Below, piece after piece: positions 1 to 5,759 of a stretch of DNA of 6,185 bases. Location: assembly GCA_013812565.1 (NCBI GenBank), contig JACCTF010000167.1, positions 1 through 6,185 of the forward strand, read 5' to 3'. The stretch's first letter is position 1; every line of letters begins with the position of its first letter. This stretch comes from Pyrinomonadaceae bacterium. Lineage in GTDB: Bacteria; Acidobacteriota; Blastocatellia; Pyrinomonadales; Pyrinomonadaceae. Below the pieces are notes generated by a model. It saw nothing but the letters and a program-made list of their open reading frames with translations, ran no database searches and had not been told where the DNA came from. The position numbers and the translations under genes were made by a program.

Positions 1-2341
1 GGTTGAGGTAGTACAAACCATAGCCGCCGCGCACCACGGTCAGGTCATTCACCTGGTAAGCGAAGCCGGCGCGCGGCTGGATGTTGTTGTGATCCGACTT
101 GTAAATGCCCTCCGGGTTGTCGTTCACGCCAGCGAATAGCAGGCCGCCCCTGAGTTGCGTCCCACTCGCCAGCCGTGACGAAATGGGATTCACGACTTGC
201 GGATCGAAACCGAAGTTGGCGCGGTTGAACCGCTCCTTGTACGGGCCGTTGAAGTCCCAGCGCAAACCGAGATTGAGCGTCAGATTGCGAGAAATCTTCC
301 AATCGTCTTGAACCCACGGCGCGAGGTATTGCTGCCCGTAGATCGTGAACGGCACATTCTCGACGAAAGTGTTTCCCGTCGCGCCGAGGAGGAACGAGGC
401 GATGGAATTACCTGACACGTTGGTAGCAATCGGGCCGGTAAATCCGAAATCGTTCCGCAGCTGTGTACGCAACTGTTCGACTTGTGCAGCGGTGAGTGGG
501 TCGGCGTCGAAGTTACGCCGGGTGGCGTTACGGTTGAAGTTGAACTCACCTGCGGCGCGCCCGCTGTTCTGAGTCGCCAACTGAGTGAAGCGATAGTCGA
601 GACCGAACCGGGCGGTGTGGTTACCGCGTATCAACGTCATGTTCGGTTGGAAGCTGAAGACGTTGGTAATACCCCGGCCGAAGCCGCCGCGCCCAAGGTT
701 GGTGTAATCGTTGAAGTTGAAGCGTGGGAAGAACCGGATCGGGATGTCGCTCGCATAAGACGCCGGGAAGCCGAGTTGCGCGATGTCGTAGCCGAGAGCC
801 ACGTCGGTGCGCGCCGCTTCGATGTAGCGGTTGGCTGAAGCACGTAGGTTCAAAATAACCGTCGGGCTAATGGTCTTTACATAGTCGAGGACGCCCGTAT
901 AGTTGATACGCTCAAGCGGCCCCTGCGAATCTTCCGCCGGGTTGCCGATGATGCCGTTGAAGGTGCGCGTCTCGATGCGCTTGTTGTGCGCGTAGCGGAA
1001 GAACATCTTATCATTCTGGCCGAAGTTCTGGTCAAAGCGGAAAAGATAGTTCTTGAAAGTGTCAGCCGCGACAATCGGCGCGAAGTAATTATTGCGGAAG
1101 GGGTCGCCCGACGTTGGAGTGGAGTTCGGCAGCGGGTAGAAGTCCAAAACCTGCCGCGCGATCGGATTGAGCCGCTCCGGGCAGATGACGTTGAGCCGCC
1201 CGTTGCACGAGATCGGCGTGCGCCCCAGCCCGGTCGCGCTGCTGTTCGGTTCAAAGAGCAAAATCAATTCGTTGTTGGCGTTTCTCAAATTGCTGAAATC
1301 GCCGCGACGTTGCGCCGCGTCCGGGTAGGTGAGCGTGGCTGAGAGCGGCGACTTCTCGCGGTAGCCCTCGTAGCTGAAGTTGAAAAAGGATTTATTCTTA
1401 CCGCTAAGTAAGGCTGGTCCGCCTTCGCCGAAGCGCGGCAGGTAAATGGGGCCGTTAATCACGAAGCCATACTGGTCGAGCAGGTGGTCCGACCTCTCCC
1501 TACTCTGTGCGTTGTTGAGGAAAAGGTTCGCGTCAAGGAACTTACGTCTGGCGAATTCATACACCGTGCCGTGGAAGTCGTTGCCGCCCGCTTTGGTCGT
1601 GACGTTGACCGTGCCTCCGGCACTGCGTCCGTACTGCGCGTCATAGCCGTTCGTGATGATCTTGAACTCCTGGACGGCGTCAACCGGCGGGACGTAAGCG
1701 ATGTTGTTGCCACCCGCGATGGAGTTGTTCGGTGCGCCGTCCATCAGGAACTCGTTGTTGCGGTTCTGCCCGCCGTTGATCGACCAGTCGGCAATCGCGC
1801 CGTTATCAAAAGGTCTTTGGTAGATCGCCGGTCCGTTGTAAGTAATGCCGGGCGCGAGGGTGGAGAGCATAAAAGGATTGCGCGAGTTCAATGGCAATTC
1901 AGTGACGCGCGCGTTGTCGATCACCAAGCCGCGGTCGGCTTTGGACTCATCAAGCACGACCGCGTCCGATGTTACCGTTACTACTTCAGTAACCTCTCCG
2001 ACCTGCATCTGGATGTCAACCGTGGCTGTCTGTCCGACTTGGAGCACACTTTCCTGCGCAGTCTTCTTGAAGCCGGTTTGCTCGGCGGTGATGGTGTAGG
2101 CACCGGGCTGAAGGAACGGAATTGTATAGTTTCCTTCATCGTTGGTCGTGGCCGTCGCGCTCTGGTTGGTTTGCGGATTAAGCGCGGTTACGGCGACGCC
2201 GGGCAGAGCCGCGCCGGATGTGTCGGTGACTCGGCCGTTGACGGTGGCGCGAAAATCTTGCGCGAGCAGTGTGCTCGATGACACAAGCGCCATCATACAG
2301 ATTACGATTGATAAAAGGATTTTCCGGCAAGGGCCGTTCAT
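1..2341 (-). CDS. TonB-dependent receptor, Oar-like, with N-terminal carboxypeptidase-regulatory-like domain (3' end beyond window)
   Basis: Outer-membrane transporter energised by TonB; the substrate cannot be told from the sequence. I translated the minus strand from ATG 2341-2339 and found 780 uninterrupted codons running off position 1, so the C-terminal part of the barrel is missing. In order: signal peptide (about residues 1-27, ending STLLAQ); carboxypeptidase-regulatory-like beta-sandwich about 30-115 (NGRVTDTSGAALPGVAV, then DEGNYTI and the GAYTITAEQTGFK turn); a TonB-box-like EVVTVTSD at 119-126; plug about 135-262 (LPLNSRNPF at 149-157, FLMDGAPNN at 198-206, GYDAQYGRSAGG at 232-243). 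After that comes barrel sequence with alternating aromatic/polar residues and family hallmarks (QYGFVINGPIY at 290-300, RGDFS at 346-350, Cys379/Cys387 in a short loop). The start is backed by AGGAGA at 2348-2353. These proteins usually have about 1,000-1,200 residues, so a few hundred are absent here. It is divergent from apbE. Family call is firm; substrate unknown. Confidence 0.93.
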   Translation of the reverse strand, partial: MNGPCRKILLSIVICMMALVSSSTLLAQDFRATVNGRVTDTSGAALPGVAVTALNPQTNQSATATTNDEGNYTIPFLQPGAYTITAEQTGFKKTAQESVLQVGQTATVDIQMQVGEVTEVVTVTSDAVVLDESKADRGLVIDNARVTELPLNSRNPFMLSTLAPGITYNGPAIYQRPFDNGAIADWSINGGQNRNNEFLMDGAPNNSIAGGNNIAYVPPVDAVQEFKIITNGYDAQYGRSAGGTVNVTTKAGGNDFHGTVYEFARRKFLDANLFLNNAQSRERSDHLLDQYGFVINGPIYLPRFGEGGPALLSGKNKSFFNFSYEGYREKSPLSATLTYPDAAQRRGDFSNLRNANNELILLFEPNSSATGLGRTPISCNGRLNVICPERLNPIARQVLDFYPLPNSTPTSGDPFRNNYFAPIVAADTFKNYLFRFDQNFGQNDKMFFRYAHNKRIETRTFNGIIGNPAEDSQGPLERINYTGVLDYVKTISPTVILNLRASANRYIEAARTDVALGYDIAQLGFPASYASDIPIRFFPRFNFNDYTNLGRGGFGRGITNVFSFQPNMTLIRGNHTARFGLDYRFTQLATQNSGRAAGEFNFNRNATRRNFDADPLTAAQVEQLRTQLRNDFGFTGPIATNVSGNSIASFLLGATGNTFVENVPFTIYGQQYLAPWVQDDWKISRNLTLNLGLRWDFNGPYKERFNRANFGFDPQVVNPISSRLASGTQLRGGLLFAGVNDNPEGIYKSDHNNIQPRAGFAYQVNDLTVVRGGYGLYYLN

Positions 2342-2347
2342 AGGGAT

Positions 2348-2353
2348 TCTCCT
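2348..2353 (-). promoter_or_regulatory. Ribosome binding site of the TonB-dependent receptor
   Basis: AGGAGA on the minus strand lies 6 nt before the ATG at 2341, in good Shine-Dalgarno position. It supports this ATG, which also begins a proper signal peptide. Confidence 0.75.
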
Positions 2354-2397
2354 GTTTGCGGTGGCGATCAGAATGGGGATACATTTGCTGATGTAAG

Positions 2398-2420
2398 TTT
2401 TGTTGGAATATACAACAAAA
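2398..2420. repeat. Perfect inverted repeat over the -10 region (candidate operator)
   Basis: TTTTGTTG (2398-2405) and CAACAAAA (2413-2420) are exact reverse complements separated by 7 nt (GAATATA). The centre coincides with the candidate -10 of the receptor gene, the usual place for a repressor operator. It is AT-rich and lacks a following T-run in either direction, so a terminator is less likely. The binding protein is unknown. Confidence 0.45.
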
Positions 2421-2437
2421 GGTATCCTTAATGTCAA
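2407..2437 (-). promoter_or_regulatory. Candidate sigma-70 promoter for the TonB-dependent receptor
   Basis: Reading the minus strand, a perfect -35 TTGACA (2437-2432) is followed after 19 nt by TATATT (2412-2407), a 5/6 match to the -10 consensus. The spacer is about 2 nt longer than ideal; TGTATA gives a 17-nt spacer but a poorer hexamer. Transcription would start near 2400, leaving a leader of about 60 nt before the ATG. A second copy of the TGACA core (CTGACA, 2447-2442) lies one helical turn upstream of the -35. The call is by eye and untested. Confidence 0.4.
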
Positions 2438-2600
2438 AAAGTGTCAGAAGTTTCTTTCGCTGAAACCTTTCTTGGGTGGACAACTTTTAGAGGCAAGACG
2501 TGCTTCTTCGTTCGAAATTAAAGGCGTGAATAGCGCTCTGACGTTAGAAATTCGGTTGATTTTGATAGGATGGCGACCAGTGTTCTACGTTCACGTTGGC

Positions 2601-2607
2601 GAGGTGA
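2601..2607 (+). promoter_or_regulatory. Ribosome binding site deciding the TTG start of apbE
   Basis: GAGGTGA is a 7-nt exact match to the anti-Shine-Dalgarno complement. The GAGG core lies 6 nt before TTG 2611. It also contains the in-frame stop TGA (2605-2607) that excludes any start further upstream. A strong site with a weak initiation codon suggests moderate translation. Confidence 0.65.
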
Positions 2608-2610
2608 CCA

Positions 2611-3654
2611 TTGATTTCAAAGTGGTATCGGGCGGCCGTCATCTGTTTACTTTTACCTTCAGCTTATCCCGGCACCCTTGCGCGCACAGAGAGGCTCGAC
2701 CGCTTTGAATTCTCGCAGCCGCACATGGGCACGGAGTTTCGCATTGTGCTCTACGCCCCGGATGCCCGACGTGCGGCGCAAGCCTCGGACGCCGCCTTCA
2801 AGCGCGTCCGTGAGTTGGACAGTCGTCTGAGCGATTATCGCGAGACGAGCGAACTGATGTCGCTCTGCCGACAAGCTGGCGGCGGCCCGGTAAAAGTCAG
2901 CGATGATCTGTTGCGCGTGTTGCTCGAAGCGCAGAAGTTTGCCGAGCAAACAACCGGCGCGTTTGATGTCACGGCCGGGCCGCTTGTTCGTTTGTGGCGG
3001 CGTGCTCGTCGCCGAAGTGAGTTGCCTGATCCCGTGCGCTTGAGCCAGGCCCGCGAGCTTGTCGGTTTTGACAAGATGCATGTTGACGAGCGGACACAAA
3101 CGGTTCGCCTTGCTAAGCCGGGAATGCTCCTCGACCTCGGCGCAATCGCTAAAGGCTATGCGGCGGATTGTGCGCTCGCCGTGTTAAAGCAGCATGGCGT
3201 TACGAGCGCGCTTGTGGCGGTGGGCGGTGACATCGCCGTGAGCGCTCCACCGCCGGGGACGCGCGGCTGGGTCATCGGTATCGCTTCGCTAGACTCACGG
3301 GGCAAACTTCCAAGACATTACCTGTCGCTTCGTGATGCGGCTGTTTCAACTTCTGGTGACGCTCAACAGTATGTAGAGATCGGGGGCGTGCGTTACTCGC
3401 ACATCATTGATCCGCGAACCGGACAGGCGATACAGGGCCGCCGCAGCGTCACGGTCGTCGCTCCGAACGGTATGACATCAGATGCGCTGGACACAGCAGC
3501 GAACGTGCTTGATCCGCGGAGCGCGCTCGAACTTATTGATTCGACAGAAGGCGCGGCGGCGCTGATAGTTCAAGCGGTGGGACAGAGTTCTCGCACCTTC
3601 GAATCAAAGCGCTGGCACCATGTCCCGAAGGGTGCGCCGAGAGACGTTCGGTAA
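2611..3654 (+). CDS. apbE: FAD:protein FMN transferase (ApbE family), exported
   Basis: ApbE enzymes covalently attach FMN from FAD to a threonine or serine of target proteins (for example RnfG/NqrC-type FMN-binding domains), in the periplasm and with Mg2+. The 347-residue length is normal. Residues 1-24 form a signal peptide (hydrophobic core about 9-20, likely cleavage after TLA) with no lipobox, so a soluble periplasmic enzyme is expected rather than a lipoprotein. Visible motifs: PHMGTEFRIVLYA at 37-49; TTGAFDVTAGPL about 114-125; LDLGAIAKGYAAD at 174-186; VAVGGDI at 202-208; STSGD at 246-250; YSHIIDPRTG at 262-271; and MTSDALDT at 288-295, where D291 and T295 occupy the metal-binding D-x3-T positions. 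An in-frame stop at 2605 and absence of ATG before codon 39 make TTG 2611 the only start that keeps a signal peptide. No flavinylation target is encoded in the window. Confidence 0.93.
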   Translation: MISKWYRAAVICLLLPSAYPGTLARTERLDRFEFSQPHMGTEFRIVLYAPDARRAAQASDAAFKRVRELDSRLSDYRETSELMSLCRQAGGGPVKVSDDLLRVLLEAQKFAEQTTGAFDVTAGPLVRLWRRARRRSELPDPVRLSQARELVGFDKMHVDERTQTVRLAKPGMLLDLGAIAKGYAADCALAVLKQHGVTSALVAVGGDIAVSAPPPGTRGWVIGIASLDSRGKLPRHYLSLRDAAVSTSGDAQQYVEIGGVRYSHIIDPRTGQAIQGRRSVTVVAPNGMTSDALDTAANVLDPRSALELIDSTEGAAALIVQAVGQSSRTFESKRWHHVPKGAPRDVR

Positions 3655-3678
3655 TTAAGTCGCGCCTGCTGACTACTA

Positions 3679-3831
3679 CTATCCAGCCTCCGCTCCGGCC
3701 GCTGTTGCTTTCGGCTCTACCGGCAAATTGGCCTCCCGCCATGCTGCCCACCCGCCGGTGAGGGCGCGTGCTTTCTTCCATCCGGCTTGTCGAAGTTCCT
3801 GCGCCACACGGGCGCTCGTTGCTTCGTTTGT
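3679..3831 (-). CDS. In-frame continuation of the rhodanese domain after UGA (possible selenoprotein C-terminus)
   Basis: After the UGA the same frame stays open for 50 codons to TAG 3681-3679. It encodes TNEATSARVAQEL, then QAGWKKARALTGGWAAW and a short Ala-rich tail. This is the missing half of a rhodanese: aligning SARVAQEL with the canonical CxxGxRSxxAAxxL puts the UGA exactly on the nucleophilic cysteine, and LTGGWAAW is the usual end of the domain. No frame change is needed and no decay is visible. If UGA is read as selenocysteine, the full protein is 603 residues (antiporter, linker, rhodanese with Sec553). The neighbouring Cys551 would make a C-x-U pair; from memory, related fused rhodaneses carry CxCPNE here. 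Otherwise this is the untranslated remnant of a recent nonsense mutation (TGC or TGT to TGA) or a sequencing error. Sequence evidence for the shared frame and domain is direct; Sec insertion is inferred. Confidence 0.6.
   Translation of the reverse strand, partial: TNEATSARVAQELRQAGWKKARALTGGWAAWREANLPVEPKATAAGAEAG
3791..3826 (-). promoter_or_regulatory. SECIS-like hairpin immediately downstream of the UGA
   Basis: On the minus strand, 5 nt after the UGA, CGAAG (3826-3822) pairs with CTTCG (3795-3791). Inside it, after a 6/5-nt internal loop, GCGCC (3815-3811) pairs with GGCGC (3805-3801) around the 5-nt loop CGTGT (3810-3806). The apical loop begins 21 nt after the UGA and has G as its second base followed by U. 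This fits the general bacterial SECIS description (short GC-rich stem, small loop with a G in its first two bases, loop roughly 16-37 nt after UGA). The hairpin could be chance in GC-rich coding DNA. On the plus strand the same arms are followed by TTTGTT, so it could instead act as a weak apbE terminator. Confidence 0.45.
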
Positions 3832-5490
3832 TCAAGCACAGTAAGCGATGAGCCACGCCTCCTTCGCGAGACCGAGTTCCTTCGCCCGTTCAGCCGTATG
3901 GTCGGGCGGCATCCGTACCCCGCCCTGTGCTTGAAGTTCACTGCCCTCTAAGCTGCGCTCGGTGCGCACATCGAGCATCGTGACCGGCTCGTTCGCCTGC
4001 CACAACCGGTTTAGTTCTTCGAGTGAAATTCTTTGTGAGCCGACTTGCAAACGCTCGCCGCCGATGCCTGGCTGACCCTGTGCAGTCGAAGCGGTCGCAT
4101 CGGTTGCGCCCGGTGCAATAATGCCCGCCCCGTCTGCCGTAGCGGAAGAAGCGTCGGGTGAAGGCGCGGTGGTTGGTTGTCCGTTTAATGATCCGTCCCG
4201 ACCGTTTGCGACAGAAGCTGCTCGCGTCGCAGGCTCAGTGCCGAGCGGCCGAGCCACATCACCAGTGTCCGAATCGGCGCTTTCAGTATTCGTCCGTTTG
4301 CGAGCGGCGCGTGCTAAGAGCAGCGGCGAGCCGCCGTGCAGCACGACCGACATGAGCACCACCAGAGAGCAAATCGCGAACAATTGATCGCTGCCCGGCA
4401 GTCCGGCAAAGACCGGCAACAGAATCAGCAACAATGAACTCAACCCACGCGGCCCGAACCACGCGATCAACAGACGGCCGCGCTTGTCCACATCTGAGCC
4501 TAACAACGCGACGAGGTAGACGGGCGTTCGTATCAGAACCGCGACGCCTGCGAACAACAACGTCGCACCATTGATTACCGTGAACCCGCTCCAGATCAGG
4601 GAGCTTCCGAATAGCACGAAGGTAAAGAGCAGCAACATCTCAGCCGTCACCCCGCCGTACTCAACGAAGCAGTCGCAAAGTTCCACATCGAGTATGGCAA
4701 TCGTCATCCCGGCGGCGAACGCGGCGAGGAACCCGCTGCCGTGCACCGCTTCGGCGGCGGCAAAAGCGGTAAACGCGACGCCGAGCGAGTAAAGCGATTC
4801 ATAGTCGCGGCGCACGCCAAACTGCTTTCTCACTAAGTCGAGTGCGGCCACTCCGAGCAGCCCGACGAGTATCCCTGCGCCCGGCCCGAGAATGAACAGA
4901 TCGAGACTGACCTTCGCCCATCCCGCGCCATCAAGCGGCGCGCCTTGATTGAGAAAAGCCATCGCGACGATCACGATTGGCAACAGCACGACATCGTTGA
5001 GTCCGCTTTCGAGTTGCAGCGCTTGACGAGCGTTCGCGGGGATGTCGCGGCGACGCAGCAGCCCGCGCAGCAAGACGGGGTCGGTGGAAGCCAGAGCCGC
5101 ACCGAGGATCGCGGCCGCCGCGACGGGAAGCCCGAGCAACCACCATCCGGCGAGCGCGATGAGCGCCGTCGAGAGCAATGTCCCCGGTCCAAGTACACGA
5201 AGCGCCAATGTACTGTGGCGTCGAGCTTCGGCGATGTTTAGCGAGACGGCATCCGTGAAGAGCACGAGAGCCAGGCTTAAGGTGGCGACGACCCGCAGGG
5301 CGGACGAATCGAGCGACAGGTTGAGCACGCCGAGTCCGACGGGACCGAGCGCCGCGCCGAGCGCGAGAAAGACCGCCACTTGCGGCAATCCGCTGCGCTC
5401 AATCAAACCCGAGAGCAACGCCGACACCATGATGACGATGCCGATGATTGCCAGCGCGGCGGCGAACGACTCTGCACTAAACGCATTCAT
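3832..5490 (-). CDS. CPA-type Na+/H+ antiporter fused to a rhodanese domain, ending at an in-frame UGA
   Basis: Inner-membrane cation:proton exchanger with a cytoplasmic C-terminal sulfurtransferase-like domain. About residues 1-395 are a multi-pass Na_H_Exchanger domain: the STDPVLLRGLL segment at 135-145, ESGLNDVVLLP at 161-171 (N165-D166, the ND pair typical of CPA1 transporters), AAFAAGM at 256-262 and WFGPRGLSS at 344-352. Residues about 397-485 are a low-complexity Ala/Thr/Ser/Gly/Asp linker. From 486 a rhodanese domain begins (RISLEELNRLW, MLDVRTERS at 505-513, LIAYCA at 547-552). The frame then meets UGA (3834-3832) just after Cys551-Ala552, halfway through the domain. ATG 5490 is preceded by AGGAGG. 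As annotated, the 552-residue product would lack the catalytic position and the second half of the rhodanese fold; see the continuation at 3679-3831. The gene is convergent with apbE. Antiporter assignment is firm; the ion is not determined. Confidence 0.93.
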   Translation of the reverse strand: MNAFSAESFAAALAIIGIVIMVSALLSGLIERSGLPQVAVFLALGAALGPVGLGVLNLSLDSSALRVVATLSLALVLFTDAVSLNIAEARRHSTLALRVLGPGTLLSTALIALAGWWLLGLPVAAAAILGAALASTDPVLLRGLLRRRDIPANARQALQLESGLNDVVLLPIVIVAMAFLNQGAPLDGAGWAKVSLDLFILGPGAGILVGLLGVAALDLVRKQFGVRRDYESLYSLGVAFTAFAAAEAVHGSGFLAAFAAGMTIAILDVELCDCFVEYGGVTAEMLLLFTFVLFGSSLIWSGFTVINGATLLFAGVAVLIRTPVYLVALLGSDVDKRGRLLIAWFGPRGLSSLLLILLPVFAGLPGSDQLFAICSLVVLMSVVLHGGSPLLLARAARKRTNTESADSDTGDVARPLGTEPATRAASVANGRDGSLNGQPTTAPSPDASSATADGAGIIAPGATDATASTAQGQPGIGGERLQVGSQRISLEELNRLWQANEPVTMLDVRTERSLEGSELQAQGGVRMPPDHTAERAKELGLAKEAWLIAYCA

Positions 5491-5500
5491 TCCGAAGAAA

Positions 5501-5506
5501 CCTCCT
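5501..5506 (-). promoter_or_regulatory. Ribosome binding site of the antiporter-rhodanese gene
   Basis: AGGAGG on the minus strand lies 10 nt before ATG 5490: a perfect core at slightly long spacing. It fixes the start, which directly precedes the first hydrophobic segment. Confidence 0.7.
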
Positions 5507-5717
5507 GCTTATATCTTTATGCCTCTGTCCACTCGAATTCCAAATGTCTGTTGCCATATTACTATGCCGAGATACTAGCTTATACTCAGCAGCGAACACG
5601 CTCGTATCTTGGCTGCAGCCGATGGTGTCCGCAGGATAAAGTTACTATAACTCGCAGCCGCGGCGTGTTAGCTATAGGGTGGAGCGTGAAGGCACATCGA
5701 GTTTTCACCCGAAGCTG

Positions 5718-5735
5718 TAATTAACAGGCTAATTA
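5718..5735. repeat. Pair of TAATTA palindromes upstream of the DUF1080 gene
   Basis: Two identical self-palindromic TAATTA hexamers (5718-5723 and 5730-5735) lie 12 bp apart, 24 bp upstream of the DUF1080 start and just before its RBS. They might be a regulator site or simply AT-rich leader sequence. Confidence 0.25.
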
Positions 5736-5746
5736 TCTTTAAACAC

Positions 5747-5752
5747 AGGAGA
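5747..5752 (+). promoter_or_regulatory. Ribosome binding site of the DUF1080 gene
   Basis: AGGAGA lies 7 nt before ATG 5760, at ideal spacing, and supports that start, which opens a clear signal peptide. Confidence 0.75.
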
Positions 5753-5759
5753 TCAGCAC

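Larger units (their letters stand above)
2342..2610. other. Divergent intergenic region between the TonB-dependent receptor and apbE
   Basis: This 269-bp stretch has no convincing gene and is more AT-rich than its surroundings. It holds the receptor promoter, inverted repeat and RBS described separately, plus a small inverted repeat GTTTC/GAAAC (2450-2454, 2462-2466). For apbE I see only a weak promoter candidate (CTGACG at 2538-2543 with TTTGAT at 2561-2566), which I would not rely on. Confidence 0.6.
5491..5759. other. Divergent intergenic region between the antiporter and DUF1080 genes
   Basis: Apart from the two ribosome binding sites and a TAATTA pair, this 269-bp region shows no gene I can support. 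TATAAG on the minus strand (5513-5508) and TATAAC on the plus strand (5646-5651) are -10-like, but neither has a convincing -35. No terminator, tRNA or mobile-element end was seen. Confidence 0.5.

Noticed and set aside
1484..2281. Long plus-strand open frame (265 codons) opposite the receptor gene
   Set aside because: It lies antisense to the signal peptide, regulatory-like and plug domains of the TonB-dependent receptor, whose motifs are unmistakable. The plus-strand translation shows no domain and is a codon-bias shadow.
2400..2708. Plus-strand open frame of 102 codons upstream of and overlapping apbE
   Set aside because: It runs through the promoter region and into apbE in another frame, with no good RBS and no recognisable domain.
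3655..3678. Short inverted repeat AGTC/GACT after the apbE stop as a terminator
   Set aside because: The stem is only 4-5 bp and no T-run follows, so it is too weak to call.
3832..3834. Genome-wide recoding of UGA as a sense codon
   Set aside because: The other genes show normal frames without internal UGA, and the ORF bearing this one shows it only at the rhodanese active site. Position-specific recoding, or a mutation, is more economical.
3533..3856. Minus-strand open frames (also 3717-3941) across the end of the antiporter gene, considered as evidence for a frameshift rather than UGA readthrough
   Set aside because: They are in other frames. The conserved rhodanese residues (SARVAQEL, LTGGWAAW) continue in the same frame as the antiporter, so a frameshift does not explain the stop.
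5042..5578. Plus-strand open frame of 178 codons opposite the antiporter N-terminus
   Set aside because: It is antisense to transmembrane segments of a confidently identified transporter; its sequence is Arg/Ser/Ala-rich without motifs.
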